64,000 bases of DNA. Source: Granulosicoccaceae sp. 1_MG-2023 (GTDB lineage Bacteria > Pseudomonadota > Gammaproteobacteria > Granulosicoccales > Granulosicoccaceae). The DNA lies in NCBI GenBank assembly GCA_030546905.1, contig JAUOPI010000002.1:62001-126000 (forward strand), read 5' to 3'. The notes beneath the pieces were generated by a model. The model was not told the origin of the DNA and searched no databases. It saw only the letters and a list, made by a program, of their open reading frames with translations. Positions 18,699 to 27,359 of the stretch are shown piece after piece. Every line of letters starts with the position of its first letter. Position 1 is the first letter of the stretch. The position numbers were made by a program, and so were the translations under genes.

Positions 18699-18720
18699 AG
18701 TATTTTCGCGGAGGCGGAAC

Positions 18721-19674
18721 ATGACCAACAAACCGCTGATCGGTGTCAGCAGCTGTCTGCTCGGACAACCGGTTCGCTATGACGGCGGGCACAAACACGC
18801 CCGCTACATCACCGATGAGCTGAGCGCGCATTTCGATTTCCTGCCGGTTTGTCCCGAGGTCGCCATCGGTCTGGGCATCCCGCGTCCGACCATCCGCCTG
18901 CGTCGTATCGGCGGCGATATCCGGCTGGTCGACGGCAAAGACGACAGTCTCGATTACACCGATCGCATGCGGGAGTTTGCCGACGGCCTGATGCCGGATC
19001 TGGCCGGACTGAGCGCTTATATCTTCAAAAAAGGTTCGCCCAGTTGCGGAATGACGCGCGTGCCGGTAGTCGATCAGCCCGACCGGCCACGCAGTTACGA
19101 CGGCCGGGGCATTTTCTGTGAGGCCTTCAAAGCGCGCTATCCGCTGGTCCCGACCGAAGAGGAGGGCAGGCTTAACGATCCGGCCATCCGCGAGAACTTC
19201 TTCGAACGCGTGTTTGCCTGGCACCGCTGGCAGCAACTCGATGAACACAGCGTCAGCGGTTTTATCGGCTATCACGCTGCGCACAAGCTGATGCTGATGG
19301 CCCGCGGCGGGCATTGTTACGCCGAACTGGGACGGCTGGTGGCCGGTGTCCGGCGGGAAGACCTGCCTTCGCGCCGGCGTGAGTATATTCAGCGTTTTAT
19401 GGAGATTATGGCCGAACATCCCGACCGTGGCCGGCAAGTCAATGTGCTGATGCATGTGATGGGGTATTTCAAGAAAAGTCTGGACGGTCATGACAAGCAG
19501 GAGTTGCTCAGGCTTTTCGAGGCTTATAAAGCCGGTGACGTGCCTTTGGTGGCGCCGCTGATTCTCTTAAAACATCACCTACGTGTTTTTCCGGATCCCT
19601 ATCTGCAAACTCAGCATTATCTCGATCCCTTTCCCGAGTCGCTTGCACTGCGTTCGGTGATCCACAACGGCTAA
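18721..19674 (+). CDS. YbgA-like protein, DUF523 plus DUF1722
   Basis: A 317-residue two-domain protein. Residues about 1-150 form the DUF523 domain, with Cys-rich motifs VSSCLLGQPVRYDGGHK, CPEVAIGLGIPRP and FKKGSPSCG. The rest is DUF1722, as in E. coli YbgA (for example HRWQQLDEHSVSGFIGYHAAHKLMLM). The biochemical role is unsettled. In E. coli ybgA is co-transcribed with the photolyase gene phr, and in other bacteria related genes belong to light-induced regulons. The ATG at 18721 follows GGAGG and is preferred over an upstream in-frame start at 18649 that would run through the TGTACA sites. REP-like repeats begin three bases after its stop. Confidence 0.9.
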   Translation: MTNKPLIGVSSCLLGQPVRYDGGHKHARYITDELSAHFDFLPVCPEVAIGLGIPRPTIRLRRIGGDIRLVDGKDDSLDYTDRMREFADGLMPDLAGLSAYIFKKGSPSCGMTRVPVVDQPDRPRSYDGRGIFCEAFKARYPLVPTEEEGRLNDPAIRENFFERVFAWHRWQQLDEHSVSGFIGYHAAHKLMLMARGGHCYAELGRLVAGVRREDLPSRRREYIQRFMEIMAEHPDRGRQVNVLMHVMGYFKKSLDGHDKQELLRLFEAYKAGDVPLVAPLILLKHHLRVFPDPYLQTQHYLDPFPESLALRSVIHNG

Positions 19675-19677
19675 ATC

Positions 19678-19752
19678 TGTAGGAGCGGCCATGGCCGCGA
19701 CCCGCCGGTGCTTAATTCAACTCCGTCGGTCGCCTGCATGCAGGCTCCTACA
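19678..19752. repeat. REP-like doublet 1
   Basis: A 75-bp unit running from TGTAGGAGC to GCTCCTACA. The left palindrome is CGGCCATGGCCG, a variant of the CGGCTATAGCCG seen in other copies; the right palindrome is CCTGCATGCAGG. The ends form a nine-base terminal inverted repeat. It begins three bases after the YbgA-like gene. Confidence 0.85.
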
Positions 19753-19798
19753 AATCATCACCGTGACCGTGGCGCAATATCCAACCGCCGCGCGCTGT

Positions 19799-19873
19799 TG
19801 TAGGAGCGGCTATAGCCGCGACCAGCCGGTGCCGAAATTAACTCCGCAGGTCGCCTGCATGCAGGCTCCTACA
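19799..19873. repeat. REP-like doublet 2
   Basis: A 75-bp unit with CGGCTATAGCCG and CCTGCATGCAGG between TGTAGGAGC and GCTCCTACA. It starts exactly 121 bp after doublet 1 and is the left part of copy A of the long duplication. Confidence 0.85.
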
Positions 19874-20142
19874 GATCGCACTACAGCCGCGCGACAACAT
19901 TCGCCACGGCGCGGTACCACCTAAACAACCGGCCGGTAAACAGCCGGTTAAACCCCCGCTGCAGTGTGCGCGTGACGTAAAATTCATCAGCACACCAAAG
20001 CCCAATCACGCGCACCATCGATCCCCAAAAGCACAGCTAAAACACCCAAAGCGCGTTTTTCGCCCCTTTTTGAGCGCAGGCAAAAAGGGGCTCGCTCGCC
20101 TACGGGAATCCGGTGAAAGCACGGTTACTTTCACGAGCGAAA
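19799..20142 (+). repeat. Long direct repeat, copy A (about 344 bp)
   Basis: Copy A matches 20684-21029 with few differences, starting at the REP-like doublet and ending at CGAGCGAAA. Shared landmarks include GATCGCACTACAGCCGCGCG, GGCGCGGTACCACCTAAACA and the CCCCTTTTTG hairpin. The two copies are offset by 885-887 bases, with small indels. Confidence 0.85.
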
Positions 20143-20293
20143 TTTTTTCACCTGAGCTGTCAGGTCACAAAACAAAATTGTTATCCGGCAGTGGCGGGTA
20201 TTTCGCTCGCGAAGCCACGGTGCTCCGACGCCGGCCGCGTTCATGGCGAGCGAGTCCCTTTGTCTTGCGCCACAAAGGGACGAAAAGGCGCTT
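20048..20293. repeat. Large imperfect inverted repeat with nested hairpins
   Basis: Outer arms AAAGCGCGTTTTTCG and CGAAAAGGCGCTT are nearly complementary. Each arm contains its own perfect ten-base hairpin: CCCCTTTTTG/CAAAAAGGGG (20063-20072 with 20081-20090) and GTCCCTTTGT/ACAAAGGGAC (20254-20263 with 20272-20281), both with eight-base loops. Inside these lie CTCGCTCGCC (20091-20100) and its exact complement GGCGAGCGAG (20245-20254), then further partial symmetry. This looks like a small non-autonomous repetitive element, not a gene. Confidence 0.75.
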
Positions 20294-20441
20294 AAGAGTG
20301 CGGGAGTTGAGTTATCGGTGCACGGGTGGTGCGGGCGATTAAGCGGTCGAAATGTGCGTGGCATAGGGTGCGCCCGCACACTGCTCTTTACAGGTCCGGC
20401 TTATCGGGGGCGAACAGACTGCGTTGCCAATTGGTGGCCCC

Positions 20442-20516
20442 TGTAGGAGCGGCTATAGCCGCGATCAGCCGGTGCTGAATTTAACTCCGTCGGTCGCCTG
20501 CATGCAGGCTCCTACA
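20442..20516. repeat. REP-like doublet 3
   Basis: A 75-bp unit with the same two palindromes and the TGTAGGAGC/GCTCCTACA ends. It is first of a run of three with an exact 121-bp period. Confidence 0.85.
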
Positions 20517-20562
20517 AATCATCACCGCGACCGGGGCGCAGGATCCAACCGCCAGGTGCCTT

Positions 20563-20637
20563 TGTAGGAGCGGCTATAGCCGCGACCGGCCGGTACCGAA
20601 TTCAACTCCGCAGGTCGTCTGCATGCAGGCTCCTGCA
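20563..20637. repeat. REP-like doublet 4
   Basis: A 75-bp unit 121 bp after doublet 3. The right end reads GCTCCTGCA, with one substitution from the other copies, and the internal GGTCGCC reads GGTCGTC. Confidence 0.82.
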
Positions 20638-20683
20638 AATCATCACCGCGACCGTGGCGCAAGGTCCAACCGCCGGGAGCCTT

Positions 20684-20758
20684 TGTAGGAGCGGCTATAG
20701 CCGCGACCAGCCGGTGCTTAGGCGAACACCACAGGTCGCCTGCATGCAGGCTCCTACA
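20684..20758. repeat. REP-like doublet 5
   Basis: A 75-bp unit 121 bp after doublet 4, forming the left part of copy B of the long duplication. Confidence 0.85.
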
Positions 20759-21029
20759 GATCGCACTACAGCCGCGCGACAACATTCGCCACGGCGCGGT
20801 ACCACCTAAACAACCAGCCGGTAGGCAGCCGGTTAAACCCCTGCTGCAGTGTGCGCGTGACGTAAAACTCACCAGCACACCAAAGCCCGATCACGCGCCA
20901 CCATCAATTCCCCAAAAGCACAGCTAAAACATCCAAAGCGCGTTTTTCGCCCCTTTTTGAGTGCAGGCAAAAAGGGGCCCGCTCGCTGACGGGAATTCGG
21001 TGAAAACACGGTTACTTTTACGAGCGAAA
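20684..21029 (+). repeat. Long direct repeat, copy B (about 346 bp)
   Basis: This is the second copy of the segment at 19799-20142. It retains the left hairpin of the large inverted repeat (CCCCTTTTTG with CAAAAAGGGG) but not the right arm, so the inverted element is cut short here at CGAGCGAAA. Confidence 0.85.
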
Positions 21030-21097
21030 CCGGTCCAGCAGCGCTATCAGAGCGTGGCAAATGCCTTGCCCGCAAGGATAGCAACATGTCAGCCCCG

Positions 21098-21124
21098 CAG
21101 GTCGCCTGCATGCAGGCTCCTACA
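21098..21124. repeat. REP-like right half, isolated
   Basis: Only the CCTGCATGCAGG palindrome with GGTCGC and GCTCCTACA remains. The left half is missing. Confidence 0.7.
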
Positions 21125-21170
21125 AATCGCCGTCGCGACCGGGGCGTAAGATTCAGCCGCTGTACGCTGT

Positions 21171-21245
21171 TGTAGGAGCGGCTATAGCCGCGACCTGCCG
21201 GTGCTGAATTTAACTCCGTCGGTCGCCTGCATGCAGGCTCCTACA
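21171..21245. repeat. REP-like doublet 6
   Basis: A complete 75-bp unit with both palindromes and both terminal repeats. Confidence 0.85.
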
Positions 21246-21254
21246 AATCATCAC

Positions 21255-21311
21255 CGCGACCTGCCGGTGCCGAGGCTCACACCGCAGGTCGCCTGTATAC
21301 AAGCTCCTACA
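21255..21311. repeat. Degenerate REP-like right half
   Basis: It begins at CGCGACCTGCCGG and ends AGCTCCTACA. The central palindrome has decayed to CCTGTATACAAG and the left palindrome is absent. Confidence 0.65.
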
Positions 21312-21549
21312 GAAACGGGCCGCACTAAAACGGGGCGCGCCAGGCCTCAGATCTCTTCGGGCGAATGCGGGTCTCTTGCAACGTTCGCGTTAAATCCCGT
21401 CATTTTGCTTTATTTTCTTGCGCGTACTTCACTGTTTTCGTGCGCAGTGTTTTTATCACCAAGGCAAAGAATTTGTTTGTTTGCTGCAGAAACTCTGTGC
21501 TAGGTTTTTATCGATCCGGTCATTAAACCCGCTGCAATGGAGCAAACAC

Positions 21550-22569
21550 ATGACGCTAAAAAATGCCTTGATGACGGGCGCTGCGCTCGCCACCCTGATC
21601 CCTGCGATGTCCGCGCAAGCTGCTGGCACGCTCGATAATGTCAAAGAAAAAGGATTTATTCAGTGCGGTGTAAGCACCGGCTTGCCGGGGTTCTCCGCGC
21701 CCGATGATAAAGGTAACTGGTCCGGGCTTGATGTTGATTACTGCCGCGCGCTGTCAGCGGCCGTGTTCGGCGATCCGGACAAAGTGAAATACACACCGCT
21801 GTCGGCCAAAGTGCGTTTCACGGCCCTGCAATCGGGTGAGATTGATATCCTCTCGCGTAACACCACCTGGACCATGAGCCGTGACACCGACTTCGGTAAC
21901 TTTGTCGGCGTGATGTACTACGACGGTCAGGGATTTATGATCCCCAAAGCGCTGGAAGTCAGCAGCGCCACCGAGCTCGACGGGGCTGCGGTTTGTACAC
22001 AGACCGGTACCACGACCGAGCTGAATGTGGCCGATTTCTTCCGCTCCAACGGGCTCAACTACACCGTTGTGGCCTTTGAAAAATATGACGAAGTGGTCGC
22101 CGCTTACGATTCCGGGCGCTGCGATGTCTACACCACTGACCGCTCAGGCCTGGCCGCGCAATTGCCGAAAATGTCCAAACCCGAAGAGCATATGATCCTG
22201 CCGGATATTATTTCCAAAGAGCCGCTGGGACCGGTTGTGCGGGCCGATGATGCGGCCTGGGAAGATGCCGCGCGTTGGACGCTCAATTGTCTGGTGAATG
22301 CTGAAGAAATGGGTGTGACCTCAGCCAACGTGATGGACATGGCCAAAAGCGATGACCCGAATCTGCAGCGCATGCTTGGTGCGGAAGGGGCCCTGGGCTC
22401 GAAAATCGGCCTGCCGGACGACTTCTGTGCACAGGTGGTGGCCGGTGTCGGTAACTACGGCGAAATTTACGAGCGCCATGTCGGAACCAGCACACCGATT
22501 AACCTCGAGCGTGGTCTGAACGCGCTCTGGAAAGACGGCGGTATTCTCTACGCGCCGCCGATGCGTTAA
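21550..22569 (+). CDS. aapJ: General L-amino-acid ABC transporter, periplasmic substrate-binding protein
   Basis: AapJ captures a broad range of L-amino acids in the periplasm for the AapQMP permease. The 339-residue product has a signal peptide (cleavage likely after MSAQAA) and the cluster-3 solute-binding fold, seen in VKEKGFIQCGVSTGLPGFS and GLDVDYCRALSAAVFGD. Later come SRNTTWTMSRD and DVYTTDRSGLAAQL. Length and C-terminus (NALWKDGGILYAPPMR) match AapJ. The ATG at 21550 with GGAG upstream is chosen; the frame stays open further upstream but without a signal-like start. It heads the aapJQMP cluster and is separated from aapQ by a hairpin. Confidence 0.95.
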   Translation: MTLKNALMTGAALATLIPAMSAQAAGTLDNVKEKGFIQCGVSTGLPGFSAPDDKGNWSGLDVDYCRALSAAVFGDPDKVKYTPLSAKVRFTALQSGEIDILSRNTTWTMSRDTDFGNFVGVMYYDGQGFMIPKALEVSSATELDGAAVCTQTGTTTELNVADFFRSNGLNYTVVAFEKYDEVVAAYDSGRCDVYTTDRSGLAAQLPKMSKPEEHMILPDIISKEPLGPVVRADDAAWEDAARWTLNCLVNAEEMGVTSANVMDMAKSDDPNLQRMLGAEGALGSKIGLPDDFCAQVVAGVGNYGEIYERHVGTSTPINLERGLNALWKDGGILYAPPMR

Positions 22570-22579
22570 TTGTCACTGT

Positions 22580-22606
22580 AATGCCGGCCTTCGGGCCGGC
22601 ATTTTC
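22580..22606 (+). terminator. Intercistronic terminator/attenuator between aapJ and aapQ
   Basis: The perfect ten-base stem AATGCCGGCC/GGCCGGCATT (22580-22589 with 22594-22603) has a stable TTCG loop and a short T run. Its position suggests partial termination, giving more binding protein than permease. Confidence 0.75.
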
Positions 22607-22662
22607 GTTATGCGCATCCCGATGGATAAAGAACAGACCGGTTAACGGTCGGGGCAGTATGA

Positions 22663-23859
22663 ATGGCGGCAGACTCTACCGGTAGCAACACACCGAGCCG
22701 CGCCGTTTTCTGGCGCGATCCGTCCAAACGGGCGCTTATTTTTCAATTCATAGTATTCGCACTCGCGGCCTGGTTTGTCTGGGTTATTGTCGATAACACC
22801 GCAACCAATATGCGCAACCGTGGCGTCGCCACCGGTTTCGGTTTTCTCGATATTCAGGCCGGCTTCGGCATTATCCAATCCCTTATTCCTTACTCAGAAG
22901 CCTCCAGCTACGGACGGGCCTTCTGGGTTGGTTTGTGCAATACGCTGCTGGTGGCCATTGTTGGTATTGTGCTTGCCACCGTGCTTGGCTTTTTAGTCGG
23001 TATTGCACGCCTGTCACCTAACTGGCTTCTCGCCAAGGTGGCCACTGTCTATGTGGAAACCTTCCGCAATATTCCGCTGCTGTTGCAGATCTTTTTCTGG
23101 TACAGCGCGGTTCTTAAACCCTTGCCCGGCCCACGCTCATTGCATGAAGCGGGCGATCAGGTGTTTTTCTCAGTCAACAACCGTGGCGTGGTCATGGCCG
23201 AGCCGGTTTTCGGAGCCGGATTTTCCTGGGTCTTATGGGCTTTGTTGGCGGCGCTGGCGGGGACCTGGTTTATCCGTCGCTGGGCACGCCGGCGGCAGGA
23301 GAAGACAGGGCAGCCGTTCCCGGTGCTGCTGACCGGCCTGGCGCTGGTGTTCGGTTTGCCGTTGCTGGCCTTTTTGCTGACGGGCATGCCCTTGCATTTT
23401 GAACCGGCGCAGATGAGCCGCTTCAGCCTGCGCGGCGGGGTCACCATTATTCCGGAGCTGATTGCGCTGTTGCTGGCGCTGGTGGTTTATACCGCCGCTT
23501 TTATCGCCGAGATTGTACGCGCGGGCATCCAGTCCGTCAGTCACGGTCAGAGCGAGGCGGCGCAGGCGCTGAATCTGTCGCCGGGGCAGGCCTTGCGTTT
23601 AGTGATTATCCCGCAGGCCTTGCGTGTGATTATTCCGCCCTTGACCAGCCAGTATCTGAATCTGACCAAAAACTCCAGTCTCGCCACGGCTATTGCCTAT
23701 CCGGATCTGGTGTCGGTATTCGCCGGTACCGTACTCAATCAAACCGGCCAGGCTGTGGAAGTCATGGCGATTACGCTGGCGGTTTATCTGCTGCTGAGTC
23801 TGCTCACTTCGATGTTTATGAACTGGTACAACCACAGAATCCGGCTGGTGGAGCGTTAA
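22663..23859 (+). CDS. aapQ: General L-amino-acid ABC transporter permease AapQ
   Basis: An inner-membrane permease subunit of 398 residues pairing with AapM. The long N-terminal region with NRGVATGFGFLDIQAGFGI, and the large insert before the core, are typical of AapQ. Most of the protein is hydrophobic with about eight membrane segments. The coupling (EAA) loop SEAAQALNLSPGQALRLVIIP lies near residue 305, followed by ALRVIIPPLTSQYLNLTKNS. It starts after the aapJ hairpin; aapM begins three bases after its stop. Confidence 0.95.
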   Translation: MAADSTGSNTPSRAVFWRDPSKRALIFQFIVFALAAWFVWVIVDNTATNMRNRGVATGFGFLDIQAGFGIIQSLIPYSEASSYGRAFWVGLCNTLLVAIVGIVLATVLGFLVGIARLSPNWLLAKVATVYVETFRNIPLLLQIFFWYSAVLKPLPGPRSLHEAGDQVFFSVNNRGVVMAEPVFGAGFSWVLWALLAALAGTWFIRRWARRRQEKTGQPFPVLLTGLALVFGLPLLAFLLTGMPLHFEPAQMSRFSLRGGVTIIPELIALLLALVVYTAAFIAEIVRAGIQSVSHGQSEAAQALNLSPGQALRLVIIPQALRVIIPPLTSQYLNLTKNSSLATAIAYPDLVSVFAGTVLNQTGQAVEVMAITLAVYLLLSLLTSMFMNWYNHRIRLVER

Positions 23860-23862
23860 GCG

Positions 23863-24999
23863 ATGAGTGAATCCACACAATCCAAAGCGGTCGTCAACGA
23901 TACGTTGATCGAGGCCCGCCCGGCACCGTCGTCGGCGACGGGGCCGTTGCGCTGGTTACAGGATAATCTGTTCGGTGGCTGGGGGAATACGCTGCTGACC
24001 TTGCTCTCGCTGTGGCTGATCTGGCTGGTGTTGCCCGGCGCGCTACAGTGGTCGCTGATCGATGCGGTCTGGACCGGCGGCTCCGATGCCTGCCGGGCCA
24101 ATCCCGACGGCGCCTGCTGGCCGTTTATTACCCAGCGTTGGGATCAGTTTCTGTACGGCTTTTATGAAGAGAGCGAACGCTGGCGGGTGAATCTGGTGCT
24201 GGCCGGTTTGTTTGCCGGCATTGCCTGGCTTGTCTGGGAGCGGGCCCCGGCGCGTAATCTGGTCGGGCTGTTTATGCTGTTCGGCTTTCCGTTGTTGGCC
24301 TATTTGTTTCTGTACGGCGTGCCCGCGCTTGGATTACCGGTGGTTTCCACGGACCAGTGGGGCGGCTTTATGCTGACGCTGGTGATCGCTCTGACAGGCA
24401 TAGTCGTGTCCCTGCCACTGGGGGTAGTGCTTGCATTAGGACGCCGTTCGCAAATGCCGGTTGTGCGCAGCCTGTGTATTATCTTTATCGAGTTCTGGCG
24501 CGGCGTACCGTTGATTACCGTTCTGTTTATGGCCTCGGTGATGTTTCCGCTGTTTCTGCCCGATGGGGTCACGGTTGATCAGTTATTGCGGGCAATGGTC
24601 GGGGTGTCCTTGTTTGCTTCGGCTTATATGGCAGAGGTTGTACGCGGCGGTTTGCAGGCAATTTCCAAGGGCCAGTACGAAGGCGCCTCGTCGCTGGGGC
24701 TGGGCTATTGGCAGTCCATGCGCCTGGTGATTCTGCCGCAGGCTTTGAAAATCGTGATTCCCGGTATCGTCAATACCTTTATCGGGTTGTTTAAAGACAC
24801 CACGCTGGTGTTGATCATTGGTCTTTTGGACTTGCTCGGTATGGTGCAGTCTGCCTTGGCAGACGCGCAGTGGTCTATCCGCTCGGTTCCTTATACCGGT
24901 TATGTTTTTGTGGGCTTTGTGTTTTGGTGTTCCTGCTATGGCATGGCGATTTACAGCCGCCGTCTGGAAGAGAAGCTCAACACCGGTCACAGTAAGTAA
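23863..24999 (+). CDS. aapM: General L-amino-acid ABC transporter permease AapM
   Basis: The second permease subunit, 378 residues. A hydrophilic N-terminus (about 35 residues) is followed by membrane segments, a periplasmic loop rich in Cys/Trp ([15 protein letters not shown]) and the permease core. The coupling loop [21 protein letters not shown] near residue 275 precedes [20 protein letters not shown], as in AapM. Tight spacing to aapQ and aapP indicates one transcript. Confidence 0.95.
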   Translation: MSESTQSKAVVNDTLIEARPAPSSATGPLRWLQDNLFGGWGNTLLTLLSLWLIWLVLPGALQWSLIDAVWTGGSDACRANPDGACWPFITQRWDQFLYGFYEESERWRVNLVLAGLFAGIAWLVWERAPARNLVGLFMLFGFPLLAYLFLYGVPALGLPVVSTDQWGGFMLTLVIALTGIVVSLPLGVVLALGRRSQMPVVRSLCIIFIEFWRGVPLITVLFMASVMFPLFLPDGVTVDQLLRAMVGVSLFASAYMAEVVRGGLQAISKGQYEGASSLGLGYWQSMRLVILPQALKIVIPGIVNTFIGLFKDTTLVLIIGLLDLLGMVQSALADAQWSIRSVPYTGYVFVGFVFWCSCYGMAIYSRRLEEKLNTGHSK

Positions 25000-25010
25000 A
25001 GGTTTATATA

Positions 25011-25778
25011 ATGAATACAGTCACGCCTTCTGCAGCTTCCGATGAAGTGGCGATTGCCATTTCCGGTATGAACAAATGGTACGGCCAGTTTCATGTACTG
25101 CGCGATATCAATCTCAGCGTACGGCGCGGTGAGCGGATTGTGGTCTGCGGGCCTTCGGGCTCGGGCAAGTCGACCATGATCCGTTGTATCAATCGTCTTG
25201 AAGAGCATCAGGAAGGCAGTATCCGGGTTAACGGTATTGAACTGAATAATGACCTGAAAAATATTGATGCGATCCGGCGTGATGTGGGCATGTGTTTCCA
25301 GCACTTCAACCTGTTTCCGCATCTGACAGTGCTGGAGAACTGCACACTGGCACCGCTCTGGGTGCGGCGGATTTCGCGCCAGGAAGCCGAGGCCACGGCG
25401 ATGAAATACCTAGAGCGGGTGAAGATTCCGGAACAGGCCAATAAGTATCCCGGCCAACTCTCCGGTGGTCAGCAGCAGCGTGTGGCCATCGCCCGTTCGC
25501 TCTGTATGAACCCGAAGATCATGCTGTTTGATGAGCCGACCTCAGCGCTGGATCCGGAGATGATCAAAGAGGTGCTCGACGTGATGGTCGAGCTGGCCGA
25601 CGAAGGCATGACCATGATCTGCGTGACGCACGAAATGGGATTTGCCCGCACTGTCGCCGACCGTGTGATCTTTATGGATGCCGGCCAGATTATCGAGGAA
25701 AATGACCCGGAATCCTTCTTTAACAATCCGCAGTCAGAGCGTACGCAGTTGTTCCTGAGCCAGATCCTCGAGCACTGA
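25011..25778 (+). CDS. aapP: General L-amino-acid ABC transporter ATP-binding protein
   Basis: A 255-residue ATPase that drives the AapQM permease. It has Walker [11 protein letters not shown] near residue 45, a Q-loop in [17 protein letters not shown], signature [15 protein letters not shown] and Walker [15 protein letters not shown], then the H-loop [10 protein letters not shown]. This is the polar-amino-acid subfamily pattern. It starts eleven bases after aapM and ends the operon, converging with the ars-linked phosphatase gene. Confidence 0.96.
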   Translation: MNTVTPSAASDEVAIAISGMNKWYGQFHVLRDINLSVRRGERIVVCGPSGSGKSTMIRCINRLEEHQEGSIRVNGIELNNDLKNIDAIRRDVGMCFQHFNLFPHLTVLENCTLAPLWVRRISRQEAEATAMKYLERVKIPEQANKYPGQLSGGQQQRVAIARSLCMNPKIMLFDEPTSALDPEMIKEVLDVMVELADEGMTMICVTHEMGFARTVADRVIFMDAGQIIEENDPESFFNNPQSERTQLFLSQILEH

Positions 25779-25786
25779 GCCGGCGC

Positions 25787-26284
25787 CTAAATGCCGTAGC
25801 GTGCGCTGATGTAGTCCAGGTGCGGAGCCAGCGTCAGGGCTTTGGGGCGTACCGATTGCACGAGGCGGCGGCTTTCCTGCCAATCATAGCCGCGTTCCAA
25901 CAGCAGCAGCGCGGCCATCATACCCGTCCGGCCGGTGCCGCCGCGGCAATGAATCACCAGCGTCTGCTTCGCTTCCAGCATGGCCAGGAGTGCGGCGCGT
26001 TGCGCATCCCAGGCTTGCTCAAACCGGGCCTCCGGCGCGGCATCATCAGTTACCGGTAGCTGAAACCAGCGCATACCCAGCGCGCGCACGCCGGCGCCCA
26101 GCGAGGGCACCGACAATTGCGCCAACTCCGCGTCGGACAACATACAGACAAGCCCGTCTGCACCGGCATCTTTCAGTGTCTGAAGTGAGTCGCTTAGGCT
26201 GCTGCCGCGGGTGCCGGGGCAGGGCGTAAAAATAAACGCTGCGCCATCGGGCAGCGGCAGAATATCAAACGGATGCGTGCTCAT
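25787..26284 (-). CDS. Dual-specificity/tyrosine-type protein phosphatase
   Basis: A 165-residue cysteine phosphatase. The active-site loop IHCRGGTGRTG places the nucleophile at Cys113 and the phosphate-binding Arg at 119. The likely general acid is in LPVTDDAAP (Asp80 or 81). The fold resembles the CDKN3/DSP group more than the low-molecular-weight arsenate reductases. It lies 51 bases downstream of acr3 on the same strand with no terminator seen, so it is probably the third gene of the ars transcript. What it dephosphorylates is unknown; a role in arsenic resistance is only suggested by position. Confidence 0.85.
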   Translation of the reverse strand: MSTHPFDILPLPDGAAFIFTPCPGTRGSSLSDSLQTLKDAGADGLVCMLSDAELAQLSVPSLGAGVRALGMRWFQLPVTDDAAPEARFEQAWDAQRAALLAMLEAKQTLVIHCRGGTGRTGMMAALLLLERGYDWQESRRLVQSVRPKALTLAPHLDYISARYGI

Positions 26285-26335
26285 ATTACGGGCCTTCTGT
26301 TGTCAGTCGGAATAAGCGGCGGGTTTGCCGCTGAT

Positions 26336-27358
26336 TCAGGTTTGCGGGAACCAGTGCCGGGTGCGGTTGACGATAGCGACCAGCGACAGCATCACCGGCA
26401 CTTCCACCAGGACACCGACGACCGTGGCCAAAGCCGCGCCTGAGTGCAGCCCGAACAACGAGATCGCCACCGCCACGGCCAGTTCGAAAAAGTTAGAGGT
26501 GCCGATAAGACAAGCCGGACCTGCAACATTATGCGGCAGCGACATGGCCTTGGCCGCCGCATAGCCGACGATAAAAATCCCGTAGGTCTGGATCAGCAGG
26601 GGAATTGCAATCAGCACGATGGTTTGCGGTTGTTCGAGGATGGTGGTGGCCTGAAAACCGAACAACAGTATGACGGTGCCGAGCAAACCGATGACCGACC
26701 AGGGCTTCATCACTTTAAGGAAGTCATTCAGGCGTGCGTCGTCACCACCGGCTTCAAGTTTGTGACGGGTAAAAATACCGGCGCCCAGGGGCAGCACCAC
26801 ATAGAGTACGACCGACAGCAGCAGGGTTTCCCAGGGGACAGTGATATCGCTTACGCCCAGCAGAAAGGCGGCGATCGGCGCAAAGGCAAACACCATAATA
26901 ATGTCATTCACTGAGACCTGAACCAGGGTGTAGTTGGGATCACCTTTGGTCAGCTGGCTCCAGACAAAGACCATGGCCGTGCAGGGCGCCACGCCGAGCA
27001 GGATCATGCCTGCAATATATTCATTGGCACTTTGCGGATCGACCAGACCGGCAAACACCACCTTAAAGAAAAGCCAGCCCAGTGCGGCCATGCTGAAGGG
27101 TTTGATTAACCAGTTTATGACCAGGGTCAGGAAAAGTCCTTTGGGCTTCTTGCCCACATCCTTGATGGCGCCGAAGTCAATTTGCACCATCATCGGATAG
27201 ATCATGATCCAGATCAGCACAGCCACGACCAGATTCACATGTGCCCATTCCAGCGAGGCGATCATGGCAAATTGCCCGGGAAATGCATTGCCCAGCAGTA
27301 CGCCGGCGGCGATGCAGAGCGCGACCCAGACTGATAAATAACGTTCAAACAGACCCAT
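26336..27358 (-). CDS. acr3: Arsenite efflux transporter Acr3
   Basis: Acr3 exports arsenite across the inner membrane, using the proton gradient. The 340-residue protein has about ten hydrophobic helices. The conserved Cys lies in [17 protein letters not shown] (Cys126) and the conserved Glu in [19 protein letters not shown], the two residues shown to matter in characterised Acr3 proteins. Other family stretches include [13 protein letters not shown] and [10 protein letters not shown]. It starts two bases after the arsC stop, so the two are translationally coupled. Confidence 0.95.
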   Translation of the reverse strand: MGLFERYLSVWVALCIAAGVLLGNAFPGQFAMIASLEWAHVNLVVAVLIWIMIYPMMVQIDFGAIKDVGKKPKGLFLTLVINWLIKPFSMAALGWLFFKVVFAGLVDPQSANEYIAGMILLGVAPCTAMVFVWSQLTKGDPNYTLVQVSVNDIIMVFAFAPIAAFLLGVSDITVPWETLLLSVVLYVVLPLGAGIFTRHKLEAGGDDARLNDFLKVMKPWSVIGLLGTVILLFGFQATTILEQPQTIVLIAIPLLIQTYGIFIVGYAAAKAMSLPHNVAGPACLIGTSNFFELAVAVAISLFGLHSGAALATVVGVLVEVPVMLSLVAIVNRTRHWFPQT

Positions 27359-27359
27359 T

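Larger units (their letters stand above)
19675..21549. other. Non-coding repeat block and aapJ upstream region
   Basis: About 1.9 kb without a credible gene. It holds five complete REP-like doublets and two right-half remnants, a 345-bp direct duplication and a 246-bp imperfect inverted repeat, each listed separately. Short open frames exist but simply read through the palindromes. From 21312 to 21549 the DNA is unique and richer in A/T, and must carry the aapJ promoter; I could not choose one with confidence. Confidence 0.8.

Noticed and set aside
20070-20342. A 90-codon frame in the repeat block
   Set aside because: It reads straight through the palindromic element, lacks a ribosome-binding site, and its residues come from hairpin arms and not a protein fold.
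19678-21311. Regularly spaced repeats as a CRISPR array
   Set aside because: Repeats are 75 bp with internal palindromes, spacers are similar to one another, and there are no cas genes.
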